64,000 nucleotides of DNA from Salvia splendens (taxonomy: Eukaryota > Streptophyta > Magnoliopsida > Lamiales > Lamiaceae): NCBI RefSeq assembly GCF_004379255.2, contig NC_056048.1, positions 26,470,736 to 26,534,735 on the forward strand, read 5' to 3'. The translations under genes were made by a program, and so were the position numbers. Positions 1-10,390 of this stretch are shown in pieces; the stretch's first letter is position 1, and each line of letters opens with the position of its first letter. The notes beneath the pieces are model-generated. The model searched no databases. It worked only from the letters and a program-made list of their open reading frames with translations, and was not told where the DNA came from.

Positions 1-1392
1 TTGTTGTTAAAAATCTTGTGCCACCTGTCCATCCGGGTGTGGTTAAAAATTTCTTACCAGCTGGCTGTTGTTAAAAATCCCTTAGCGGTAAACCAAAGTT
101 TGAAATTGGAGGTTGTTTTGACAGTGTTCTTAATCAAATTTTTACTTCTTGCATGTACCTCAATATGTTGTCCTTTCTTAGTATATAACAAGTATTTGAT
201 TGTATACATCAAACGCGTCTCCTTCTCTTAAAATTTCTTTTCCCCCTAGTTTTTTAATATGGCAAATCAGGTGAATTTCATCGTGCATTATACTTTTCGT
301 CAATTTTAACCTTCTCTCTACCTTATGCTTGCATTGATTTAACTTTTCCATAGATTGATTCATAGTTGTTGATTCATCGTTTTTTTGTTTTCCATAGATT
401 GACTTATAGAGGTTTCGTTATTACTATTAAGATCCAAGTAGGGTAACACATCTTGACAATATAAGTGGTTGTATCTGCGTATTCAGGTATAGAATTTCTT
501 TTTTAGGCATCTTGTTGTTTATTGAATCATATTTGAATATTCAGTTTACAACAGTGAAAAGTAGTTAACATGTTGATTTAGATACACTATTAAAAAAAAT
601 ATCTAGTTGATTTCTAGGGCATTTTGTGCTATTACTAGTTGATTTCAGATCCTATTTCAATATCGTGTTTTTTATTGTATTCTAGAAGAGTACCCGGAAT
701 ATATACTGTTAGCAATTAGGGAAAATGGTTCTCTCATATTCAAGAATTCATTTCGGGGTTCTCTAGTTTAGGCTGGGGCATTTCTCTATTCATCTAGTAA
801 ATTTATTTTTTTGATTTAGGCTATTATGAGATTAAAAGTGTGTCCCAGGGCTGTGGATCTCGTAATGGACATTGTAGCTGGGAATATTATGCTGTCTAGG
901 TAGATTTATATTTTTGTATTGTGTTTCTTTCAATTCACTTGTAATATTATATATTGTAATCTCTAAATTGATTGCCCTAAAGAATGTTACCAATAACCGG
1001 GAAAGTCCGTCTAGGTTGCTGGATTATAATGTTCTGTGGGTGAGTTCGAAGCTTAGTATATATTCTGTCCAGTTCCTTGTAACTAAACTTTTGTTACTAA
1101 CATTGAATTTGTTTAACTTATCCATATTTATAGGCATTCTTTAAAATACATTACTCCTTTCTTTTATATTATATAAAAATCTAAATACTTTTATTAGATA
1201 ATATTTATATCTAGATAATTCTATTAAAAGTATTTAGATAGTCATACTAAAAGTATGTAATATACTTTAATACGTATTTCTAGTGAATTCTATTATGTAG
1301 TAGTATCGAAATTTAGATTATATTTAGATAGGGTAGGGATAAAATGAATATTAATTTTATATCAAAACTAAAGCCAAATATGAATTCTTATG
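1..1392. other. AT-rich intergenic sequence
   Basis: No gene is supported here. The short open frames lack protein-like composition and any family motif. The first 100 bases contain a loosely repeated GTTGTTAAAAATC phrase. The stretch from 1150 to 1390 is simple AT-rich sequence with repeated TAGATAATA-like words. It could be an intron or flank of a gene beyond the left edge, but nothing shows that. Confidence 0.5.
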
Positions 1393-1592
1393 CTCCTTCC
1401 ATCCTTGAAAATTTGTCACTTAATTTTAATTTTTGTACATTTCACTTTTTTTATTTGTTATAGTGGACCCCACGTTTCACTAACGCATTCTCTCTCACAT
1501 TTTATTATAAAACTAATATATAAAAATAGGACCCACATGTCATTAACTTTTTAACCTCTTCTTATTACATTTCTTAAAATCTGTTCTGAATT
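1393..1592. mobile_element. Stowaway-type MITE, left part only
   Basis: The sequence starts with a CTCCTTCCATCC terminus followed by TTGAAAATTTGTCACTTA, the usual inner motif of plant 'ctccctccgtcc' MITEs of the Tc1/mariner class. The body matches, in reverse orientation, the partial copy at 6955-7148 (shared GGACCCACATGTCA and ATAATAAAATGTGA phrases). The right terminus is missing: the element breaks off where the putative solo LTR begins at 1593. Confidence 0.6.
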
Positions 1593-3588
1593 GTCACGAC
1601 CGCATATTCTAAGGATAGAAAACACGGTTGATCGCGACTAGGGGAGGATTTAAAGAAGCGGGGAAGAAAGGGAAAAAGCAACACAACTCGACCATAGTTC
1701 CAAATAAATGGGAAAAGCTCGAAATAAAATCAGAGTTTTGAACAAAATAGACTTGAGTCTTTTAAGATGCACAACGGAAGCAAATGAACGCGGTTCCATG
1801 TATGAAGACATGAACCTCCGAGAGTCAAAATCTGACTGAATTAAATGTCTTGTCTTAATAGCACTTCCTGCACCACTTCGCTGCTCAACCTGCACATTTG
1901 GAAATATATGCAGGGCTGAGTACAAAAGTACTCAGTGAACACATTGCCGAAAATTACACATATACATTTGAAAATATTGTCAAGCCATCATCACAGTAAC
2001 ACTCGGGGGTGTTATTGAAAAGGCCCCGAGCTTACTAAAAATATTCACATTGGACTGTAGTCCCTTTTTCCTGTACTTAGCCATATCTGATCACATTGTG
2101 CCGTCGAGATGCTGTTCTCGCACGGTCACCTTCTCTGCCCATCATGTCAGAGGTATTCTTGTGCCGGGAAGGTGGCCACCTTCCACGGTCACCTGCTCTG
2201 CCCAGCATGTCAGAGGTAGCTTGTGTACACTAGTCCGAGCGGGGACACCACCCTCACTGGGACCCGAATTCGACTTATATCATCATTCATAATTCACTTG
2301 GCCGTAGCCAACAGATAGGCATCATACACAAAACATTTATGGCATAACAACATCATTAAAATCACGAACATGTGTTCTTGTTTTCATAAAATACGATTTG
2401 TATTTTTAGTATAAGAAAGCTCACCTTGTTCGTCTAATTTCCTTAACTTGAAATTCTCTCTCCAACTTTAACATGCAAAGATAACCTTTTGGAAAAAAAG
2501 TATAATATAATATATTAATTAGACTTCAAGAAATTCTTAAACTTTAATAGGAATGCATGCCTCCTAATTAATGTCTTTTATTTTTTACTTATCCTTAAAA
2601 TTTCTAAAAAGCATATATTATCATTTAGTTTTCTCATTTGAAAGTATGGCCGCGCAGCTTAGTTTTCTCTCTCCTCGTACCATATCTGAACCTCATGTGT
2701 GAAACGAGAACGTGGCGACATTCTCGATCACCGGACCGGCCAACTCGAAAGATAGCGCACGATTCCCTCTGTGTACACTAGCTTGAATAGAGATTCACTC
2801 CCTAGACGAACCCGAATTCGATTAAACTCATAGTATGGACTCACTCCCCACTAATCGATCAGATAGGCACATCCTCTAAAAGGGAATACGGCATGACACA
2901 ATATATTTTGAATTTAAGCACATAACTCATACTTGAAAGATATTGCGTAAATTTAAACTTTAGCCCACAAATAATGTAGGATAGAAAAGCCTACCTCGTT
3001 CGTTTAATTTTCTGAATTTGAATTTCTTACTTCCACTTCAATTTTATCCGCAGAGAAATCCCTTCCTTGAGTCCATGCTTCTCGTCTCTTTCATTTATTT
3101 TCTAGGCCGCCCGAGCTTCCTATCTCCATCGGCCCAACACTCCCAAAACTATATTCTCATTCTTGATTATCAAAAGCTCAAACATTAACTACTCCAATCC
3201 AAATCCTTCATTAAAACTTTCTGCCAAGACAAGCAATTTCCCATTGGATTTAACTCACTGGCCCAACCCTTACTTTAATTCAAAGTGGCCAAGACTAGTG
3301 AATTTATCATGGGTATCGGGGCCCCTCTTTTCTCCCATAATTCAAAATCCCAAAACCATCACTAAACAACTAACTAAATAACTAACCCAAAAGTCGGCGC
3401 ATTCCCCAAATTTTCTAATCGCTCTCTCTCTTCGATTTTGATTCCAAAATCACACACAGTGAGCTTCAGCTTCTTCTTCTTCTTCTTCTTCTTCTTCTTC
3501 ACAAAGATTTCATGAAATAAACTTCGGCTTGAAAATCAACATCCTTTCGAGAACAACGGAAGGATTGAAAAAGTCGGTGTGTTACATT
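1593..3588. mobile_element. Probable solo LTR (about 2 kb)
   Basis: The block begins TGTCACGACC and ends GGTGTGTTACA, so it has TG...CA ends with an imperfect short inverted repeat, as in a plant LTR. It has no coding capacity. Inside it are a local duplication of a GGTCACCT-CTCTGCCCA-CATGTCAGAGGTA phrase (about 2119-2218) and a diverged larger duplication (about 2220-2470 against 2765-3035, sharing TGTACACTAG, CCGAATTCGA, CAGATAGGCA and CTTGTTCGT-like words). No matching second LTR and no 5-bp TSD were found. The left flank is MITE sequence and the right flank is F-box upstream sequence, so it may be the product of ectopic recombination. The assignment rests on ends and structure only. Confidence 0.4.
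3466..3499. repeat. (TTC)n microsatellite
   Basis: About eleven consecutive TTC units lie near the right end of the putative solo LTR. On this strand they are pyrimidine-rich. Trinucleotide runs like this are length-polymorphic in plants. Confidence 0.9.
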
Positions 3589-3650
3589 CATAGAATTACA
3601 ATTTTGAGACACACAGCTATGAATAGCGATGTGGTGTTACATGGCCATGC
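3589..3650 (+). pseudogene. F-box gene relic A (5' end only)
   Basis: The phrase TTCATAGAATTACAATTTTGAGACACACAGCT followed by ATGAATAGCGATGTGGTG matches the leader and first codons of the intact F-box gene (start codon at 7461) and of the broken copy at 9311. Similarity fades after roughly fifteen codons. It directly abuts the putative solo LTR on its left. It is read as the truncated start of a once complete tandem copy. Confidence 0.6.
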
Positions 3651-3944
3651 ATATCTTATCTCCAACCTCTTAAACTAAGGTATCTTAGGTGAAACAAATC
3701 CCCTACATAGTACTAGTAACCTTTCAAGGTCTAAATTGTTTGAGCTGAAGATTTTTCTACGAGGAAAACACATGAACCTAACACTTGCTTCATCTGAACC
3801 ATGCACCATTGCACAAGTTAGTTATCCTTGGATACATTTTTCCCACTTCCATGATAGAAATGGTACAACTTCATTGCAAACTAATGGAAGCCCAACTTGA
3901 GTACATGTGTCCAAACAGGCATAGGGTAATACCCGATCCGATAC

Positions 3945-4121
3945 TGTTAGGATCGTCGACTGCAACATTAGTTTGATATTGTCCGCTTTGGGTCAAGCCC
4001 GCACGGATTTGTTTTTGGGTCACTCCCAAAAGGCCTCAAACTAATTGGGGTTGGACAGGAATTATATACACCTTCCAACTTCCCTCACTCATCCGATGTG
4101 GGACGGGTTTGTAACTTAACA
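3945..4121 (-). repeat. TRIM 3' LTR (left copy)
   Basis: This 177-bp LTR carries on its minus strand GTCCCACATCG (4094-4104), followed 25 bp downstream by TATATAA (4062-4068). That order and strand suit a promoter driving the element. The 11-mer equals the plant snRNA USE consensus RTCCCACATCG. Confidence 0.85.
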
Positions 4122-4296
4122 AACCTCCCCTCAAACCGAGACCACATCGGGAACGCAGTCGACACGAACATGGGTTGTTCCAGCCCTGGCCCCTGGGTCA
4201 TCCTGGGCCAGACTCTAACTTTGAGTCCTTCAGGGCCCGACCCTAACCGGGGCTCATCCAGGCACGACCCATAGCCACCTGGGCTCTGATACCACT

Positions 4297-4473
4297 TGTT
4301 AGGATCGTCGACTGCAACATTAGTTTGATATTGTCCGCTTTGGGTCAAGCCCGCACGGATTTGTTTTTGGGTCACTCCCAAAAGGCCTCAAACTAATTGG
4401 GGTTGGACAGGAATTATATACACCTTCCAACTTCCCTCACTCATCCGATGTGGGACGGGTTTGTAACTTAACA
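4297..4473 (-). repeat. TRIM 5' LTR (right copy)
   Basis: This copy is identical to the left LTR. Its USE-like 11-mer is at 4446-4456 on the minus strand. As the upstream LTR it would hold the functional promoter, and the Met-tRNA primer-binding site follows just inside it. Confidence 0.85.
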
Positions 4474-5785
4474 AATACATGACAAGTTGCGAGTATTTGG
4501 GCCGGATACTGTAGCTAGCAGAATGTCCGGTATCGGGTAAATATGAAATTGTTAATAAATTAATGGATTTTTATTAGAAATAACTCAAACAAACAAAAAT
4601 ATTACAAACAACTGATGCACTCCAAGCAATATTAAAGATTTTCTTTAATGTAAATTAAGTAATAGTTTGCTTTAAACGAGATAAAAATTTGAATGAATAG
4701 AGTACTAGTACTAATTAAAAGGCCATGAAGAAGGAACAAGTGAGATAAATTATGAATAAAAGTATTATAACAATAAAAATGTTCAATGTGGCTAATATAT
4801 AGCCCAAAAAGTCAACCTAACCCAATCGTGAGACTCGGGACTTGGAAATATAAATCTAATGTAAAAGAAATCAAATCGACTCTTAATTACCGAAATATAA
4901 TACTCCATGATAAAATGCAAACTTTAAATTCTAAGAATTTCATAGAATTATATAATATTGAGACACATCATAAAACATTATATAAAGATTTTTTTTTTCT
5001 TTCTCTTTTGAAGATAGAAAGATAAGTATTTGTTGACGTTTGAAAAGAGGGAAGGGGAGGAATACGCAGACACAATGACGGACCCAGAAAGTATACCTCG
5101 TGGGGTCGGACCAAATTTTTTTTACTAAGTATATAATACTACCATTTAAATAATAATTATATAATATATACTATTAAATAATTATTTTTATCATTTTTAT
5201 TATCATTATTATGTTTTTGTTACAATTGAATAACAAAATTAAAACTTGAATTAAATCAATTAACTATGCTAATTAACAATTTTTAATATTTAACATATTT
5301 ATAGGATCTACTAAAGCTATATGTTACATAAAATAAACAATCACATATTAAATATATTAATTACACTAGCTAAAACTAAAAAATATTGAAATAAAAATCA
5401 TAATAAAAATATATTCCTAGATTTACAAAATCGCCGCCCCTCTCTTGCACTGGATTATGCAACAGTTTTCTTCAAATTCAAAATTCACGCTTCCTTCTTC
5501 ACTAAATTTTTAAAGTATCTTTAAATTCATTCTTCTTCTCTAAATTCCCTTCCTACTTAATTTTTATAATCCACAACAATGTTTCTCTTACTCTCCTCGA
5601 TCTCATTTATTCTCTAGTTTGTAGAGGCGAAGTTGTCGTACATGGGGTCGAGTGGGTCGGCCGCCGTTTATGGAGCTTCCCGAACAGTACTCATGAACCA
5701 ACGGTGGGGTCGATGTCGTCGACCGGGTTAACAATTAATAGAATAAAAGCCCAAACAATATTACAAAGATTTATATTAATCTTTT
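4474..5785. other. Flank of a decayed F-box copy, interrupted by a TE fragment
   Basis: From about 4720 to 5000 the sequence resembles the upstream region of the other F-box copies (compare 7300-7460 and 9028-9300: shared GCCCAAAAAGTCAACC, GACTTGGAAATATAAAT, AAATCAAATCGACTCT and ATATTGAGACACA). From about 5073, a terminus CAATGACGGACCCAG begins an AT-rich segment resembling a non-autonomous hAT-type end; the same end occurs in reverse near 44859. No gene is supported between 5000 and 5780. Confidence 0.5.
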
Positions 5786-5925
5786 ACATTAGATCGAGTG
5801 AAGTGATTTTGTATGATTACCATGCTAGGAAATTCATCGGACGTTTCGTGATAACTGGGAGCTCGGCCATGGAATGTGATACCATTGGATATATTAGTAA
5901 TCATCTTCTTCTTATTTTGCAATAG
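5786..5925 (+). pseudogene. F-box gene relic B (3' end)
   Basis: The reading frame from AGATCGAGTGAAGTG encodes a C-terminus very like that of the intact F-box protein (shared LYDY.ARKFI.RF and GSSA). The following 200 bp resemble its 3' flank at 8760-9010 (shared AAAAAGTGATCCA, TAGAAGTGCAAACCT and ACAAAATTGCAATT). The body of the gene is missing or replaced. With the related upstream sequence at 4720-5000 this marks a third tandem copy that lost its central part. Confidence 0.7.
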
Positions 5926-6129
5926 TATTTGGCATTTCGGGTGTTTGTTTTAGAACACAGTAAATCTTATTTTTTTTAATTCAATATATGATTATTTTGT
6001 TTCTATCTGGAAACCAAAAAGTGATCCAGGTAGTATGATATAGAAGTGCAAACCTATTGATTCCAAAAGCCTAAATTGTTTGATCAACAAAACAAAATTG
6101 CAATTGTAACTATTCATAGTGAATCACCT

Positions 6130-6954
6130 TTTTCTTAATATCATGTTTTATACTTAATGCATGTTTTTAACATTATTAGTGATAAAATAGATAGTAATAA
6201 GTTAAAATCTTTTCATAGTTAAACTTGATCTAATTTTGGGATGACCCAAAATGGTAAAACTAGTTTAGTTTTTTTAGGACAGAGGAAATATGTGAGAAAT
6301 ATGGGGGAGGATTAGTTTAGTTTAACTCTCCGAAATTTTCATATTTTTATATCACCAAAAAGACAATAAATTTGAGTAAAGAGATGCTGAAAATTTTCAT
6401 GTGTTTTTTTTTATCATGAATAATCTACGTCCTAAATTGTTCATGGAATAGATTTGACTACACTAGAAAATATCAAATTCTTGTTTTATTTTTTTTTTGG
6501 TATTTTCATGTATACGTGATAAAATAAGTTCAATGGCTCAACATTTGGAATATTTTATTTGTTTTAGTTTTAAAATGACAAGATCTACGTGAAAATAAGG
6601 GGTACAGTTGTACCTCTAAAATTTTGTTCCTTGATGCTAAATTTGGACTTATACGAATTTTCTCTACTCGATTATTGTCATCTCCTTTCCATCGTTGGTT
6701 AAACAACAAAAGATTGTTATAATAATAATTTAGTCAAACAAATTGACAAAAGAGAATATTTCCAGACTTGTCACGTATCAGCAAAAGACCGCATTAAAAT
6801 ATTGAGATTATTCATATGAACAACAAATTGTCACGACTTCAATGAAAGATGTTTCAACAATATATGTCGATCGGCATTATTGAGGATTCTGTCACCCAAT
6901 GTAACTAAATCTAATAGTGTAAGTTGAAATCCTCAAGGTTAATAAAATTTGGCA
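6130..6954. other. AT-rich spacer within the F-box cluster
   Basis: No coding potential was recognised. There are poly-T runs and TTTTAGTTT-like words typical of plant spacers. Nothing more can be supported. Confidence 0.5.
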
Positions 6955-7148
6955 ATAGAAAGTGGGTTGAAGAATGTAGTGACATGTGGGTCCTACTTTT
7001 ATATATTATTTTTATAATAAAATGTGAGTGGGGGATGAGTTAGTGGAAAGCAAGGTCCACTACCAAAAATGGTAAAAGCGAAAGATGACAAATTTTTAAG
7101 GATGGGCGGAAAAGAAAATAAGTGACAAATTTTTATGGACGGAGGGAG
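6955..7148. mobile_element. Stowaway-type MITE, right part only
   Basis: It ends GACGGAGGGAG followed by TA, with the inner motif TGACAAATTTTT. The body matches the partial MITE at 1393-1592 in reverse orientation. The left terminus was not found, so the copy is truncated or heavily eroded. Confidence 0.6.
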
Positions 7149-7460
7149 TATATATCAGGCCAATTCCATATGGTAATTTGCACAATTAATACTATAATAA
7201 TTTCCATAAAATCATTAAATGGATGTTTCCATTTTGTGTTGTTAATTTGTTAAGTTTGTGTTTCATAGATGTGCCATAATAGTTAACCCTAATCTCCGCT
7301 CGGACTTGGAAATACTATAAATCTATTCTAAAAGGAAATCAAATCGACTCTCAATCTTCAACATAAATATATATGTACATTATATATAATATAGACTCTC
7401 TTCCTAAACGCATAATAACAATTTCACCTAGTAGTAAAATATTGAGACACATATAGAGCT

Positions 7461-8549
7461 ATGAACAACGATGTGTTGTTTGAGATACTATTTTATCTTC
7501 CCATACGATCCCTCTTGAGATTCATAGGTGTCCACATATCGTGGTCATATATCATTAATTCTCCACACTTTAAAAAATTGCACACCTTGCGCCGTAACAA
7601 CTACAAAGATGAGGAGGTATATCTATGCTTTACTCCTTATTTCATTACTGGTCGTACACAAGCATCACTAAATCTCCTAGATAATGGGAAGTTATTGATG
7701 TGGTATTACTTTCAGCATAACGACCAACGGTTAAAATATGCATCTGTATTTGTGTCTGGGGCGGTTAAGGGTCTAGTCTGCATAAGTTCTCCTTATGCGT
7801 TAGCCATTACAATATGCAATCCTTTTCTTGGTCAATTCAAGGTTCTACCACTTTCTCCTTATGCTTCTACTCACTCCCGTAAACAACGTTTTTATGCTCA
7901 TCATGTGAGACTAGGTTTCGACGAAGATTATAAAGTGGTATGGTTGTTGTGCTTGGAGCACAGTTGTGTACACACCAATCTATATTTGGCAAGGACGAAT
8001 TCTTGGAGAGAATTGGATATTGATCGAGATTTGTCCATCAATAAACCCATAAAGTCCGTGTGCAAAAATGGATCTTTTGCACACTGGGAAGGGCGAAACA
8101 CTAGTGGTGAGAAGATTATATTAAGCTTTGATATGAAGAATGTGGTGTTTCAAACAATTACAATATCACGTGGCCAAGTACTTGATAAGTACTTTAGGTC
8201 ATGTAAGGTTTTTGCGATTCTTGCAAAGGGTGAGTACTCTTTTGTTATCCTTGTTGTGGACAAATGTAAGTTGAAGGTTTATGAGTCAATCGGTGAAGGA
8301 ACTGAGCTTATTTGGAATAATGTGAATAATGTGGACCTATATTTTTTTTTGAAGTGCAATTTTTTGTGGAGTTATGATATTCCTTTTTGGAGGAACGATA
8401 ATTGTGTGGTTCTCAAAGTTCATAGATCAAGAGAAGTGGTTTTGTATGATTACCGTGCTCGGAAATTCATCCGACGTTTCAAGATGCACGGGAGCTCGGC
8501 CTCGGATATAGATATCATTGAGTATGAAGGAAGCTTGATTTCACCTTAG
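7461..8549 (+). CDS. F-box protein with F-box-associated (FBA) domain
   Basis: A single-exon frame of 362 codons. Residues 1-41 form an F-box (MNNDVLFEILFYLPIRSLLRF..., then SW.YIINSPHFKKLH), which in this family binds SKP1 in an SCF ubiquitin ligase. Residues about 95-300 fit an FBA region: KGLVCI, an ITICNPFLGQFKVLP segment, and LGFDEDYKVV. These are hallmarks of the large plant F-box/FBA family, whose FBA part recruits substrates. The substrate cannot be told. The F-box has VHISW where the family, and copy D at 9311, has VCKxW, so SKP1 binding might be altered. ATG 7461 is chosen because it starts the F-box and is conserved in copies A and D. Decayed relatives flank it on both sides. The frame is intact, but expression cannot be judged. 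Confidence 0.85.
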   Translation: MNNDVLFEILFYLPIRSLLRFIGVHISWSYIINSPHFKKLHTLRRNNYKDEEVYLCFTPYFITGRTQASLNLLDNGKLLMWYYFQHNDQRLKYASVFVSGAVKGLVCISSPYALAITICNPFLGQFKVLPLSPYASTHSRKQRFYAHHVRLGFDEDYKVVWLLCLEHSCVHTNLYLARTNSWRELDIDRDLSINKPIKSVCKNGSFAHWEGRNTSGEKIILSFDMKNVVFQTITISRGQVLDKYFRSCKVFAILAKGEYSFVILVVDKCKLKVYESIGEGTELIWNNVNNVDLYFFLKCNFLWSYDIPFWRNDNCVVLKVHRSREVVLYDYRARKFIRRFKMHGSSASDIDIIEYEGSLISP

Positions 8550-8576
8550 AAGAAGTATTAGTGACTTCTCCTTATA

Positions 8577-8755
8577 CTCCCTCCGTCCCGCACTACTCGC
8601 ACTTATTTCCTTTTTGGGCGTCCCAAGTTACTTGCACTCTTTCCATTTTTAGTAAAAAATTTCACCTACAACCGTCATTTTTTACTTTCCTATACATTCA
8701 TTCCTTAATCTCCGAGCCGAAAAGGAAATGAGCGAGTAGCCCGGGACGGAGGGAG
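8577..8755. mobile_element. Stowaway-type MITE, complete
   Basis: A 179-bp element with terminal inverted repeats CTCCCTCCGTCCC and GGGACGGAGGGAG, flanked by TA on both sides, as expected for Tc1/mariner MITEs. Inner repeats (CACTACTCGCAC and GAGCGAGTAG) extend the hairpin. It lies just downstream of the intact F-box gene and could contribute to its 3' UTR. Confidence 0.9.
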
Positions 8756-9310
8756 TATTATTTTGTAATAGTTTTTGGAATTTCAGTTATTTTTTAGAAC
8801 ACTAATCCTATTCTTTTCTTTCTAATATGAGAATTTTTGTTTCATTCTACCAAAAAGTGATCCAATTAGTGTTTATAAAGATTAATTTGTGCTTATCGAA
8901 ATAGAAGTGCAAACCTGTTGAATAGGTTGATCATGGTTTTTGGGTTTTGATAATTTGTTACTCCAAAAGCCTTAGCTGGCCTGTTTGATCGACTAAACAA
9001 AATTGCAATTCTAAAAAACATTTTCAAGGGCCATGAATGAATAAACTTATTATGAAAATAAAATAATTAACATGACTAAAATATAGCCCAAAAAGTTAAC
9101 CCTAATTAATTTACCGGCGCCGTTACATATATGTTGATGTTCACACTAGGAAATAAAAATCAATCATCTAATCCAAAAAGGATATCAAATCGATTCTTAA
9201 CAGAAGTACAATAACAGAATCATACACTATAATAAACTATTTCCCAAACGTGTACATCATATTATATTCTCACAATTTCATAGAATTATACAATATTGAG
9301 AAACAAAAAT

Positions 9311-10015
9311 ATGAACAACGATGTGTTGTTGGAGATACTCTTGCATCTTCCTGTACAATCCCTCTTCAGAGTTAGAGCTGTCTGCAAATTATGGTGTTAC
9401 ATCATTGATTCTCCACACTTTATTCTGCCTAAGTTCTCCTCTAGGTACGGTAGACATTGCAATATGCAATCCGGACTGGGTTTCGACGAAGATTACAAAG
9501 TGGTGCAGCTGTTGCAGTGCTCCAAGCACTGTAGTTTGCACGCCAATATGTATTCGGCAAGGACCAATTCTTGGAGGGAATTGAATATTGATCAAGATTT
9601 GTTCATCGTCAAACCCATAAAATTGTTGTCCAAGAATGGTTCACAAGGAGACGCGATAAGGAGATTATACTGAGCTTTGACATGAAGAATGAAGTGTTTC
9701 GAACAATTACAATATCACTAACCGGTGATGAAGTAGTTGATAACCGGTGAAGGAAGTGAGCTTATTTGGAATAATGTCAATAATGTGAAACTACATTTCT
9801 TTTTGGAGGCTCAATATTGAGAGGAGTGATGATATTCCAATTTGGGGGAATGATGATTGTGTGGTTCTCAGAGGTCGTAAAAGGGGTGAAGTGATTTTGT
9901 ATGATTACCGTGCTCGGAAGTTCATCAGACGTTTCAAAATGGGTTGTATCTCGGCCTCTGATGAAGATATCATTGAGTATGTAGGAAGTTTACTTTCACC
10001 TTTGAAGCAGTTTTA
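9311..10015 (+). pseudogene. F-box/FBA pseudogene (copy D)
   Basis: The start (MNNDVLLEILLHLPVQSLFRVRAVCKLW) is a good F-box and closely follows the intact gene at 7461. Alignment by eye shows two internal deletions that keep frame: after the SPHF segment (about 210 bp lost) and after CAATATGCAATCC (about 85 bp lost). Around 9645 the frame shifts and stops at 9671-9673. Further downstream, homologous pieces continue out of frame (TGACATGAAGAATG, GAGCTTATTTGGAATAATGT and the LYDYRARKFIRRF coding segment near 9895-9935). A short F-box-only protein of about 120 residues could still be made, but the FBA domain is destroyed. Confidence 0.85.
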
Positions 10016-10390
10016 GTGATTGAGGGATATCAATCTTGCAATTATCTTCTTGTATATTTTGTAGTAATAGTATTTGGAATTTAGATCACTAATCCTATTC
10101 TTCTCTATCTAATATGTTTATTTTGGTTTCCATCTACCAATATGTGATATTCTTAGCATGAGGATCTTTCCACATAACATGACATAGTGTCGCTTCTACC
10201 TGTAAAGTCGTCACTCACCAAGTTGTTTGAATCTATGAAAATTTGATCCTTTCAACCCTGCACTATTTCACGAATTGTAAGAAAACAAAATAAAAGAATT
10301 AAATTAACATTGGCGGAAAGGGAATAAATTTGATTTCTAAAATGAGTTGGGAAGTTCAGAAAAAATCTCTGTTGCTACATAATACTTTTA
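10016..10390. other. Intergenic, between F-box copy D and ARP5
   Basis: The first 130 bp resemble the 3' flanks of the other F-box copies (AGTATTTGGAATTT, CACTAATCCTATTCTT). The remainder would hold the 3' UTR and poly(A) region of the minus-strand ARP5 gene. No other gene is seen. Confidence 0.5.

Larger units (their letters stand above)
3945..4473 (-). mobile_element. TRIM (miniature LTR retrotransposon), complete
   Basis: Two 177-bp direct repeats (3945-4121 and 4297-4473) look identical throughout. Each begins TGTTAGG and ends TTAACA. The 175-bp interior has no coding capacity. On the minus strand the primer-binding site TGGTATCAGAGCCC, complementary to initiator methionine tRNA, lies two bases inside the right-hand LTR (4281-4294). 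The purine tract GGTTTGAGGGGAGGTT abuts the left-hand LTR (4122-4137). The element therefore runs right to left. Flanks GATAC and AATAC share ATAC and may be a slightly mutated 5-bp TSD. Identical LTRs suggest a recent insertion, or gene conversion. It must depend on enzymes supplied in trans. Confidence 0.9.
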
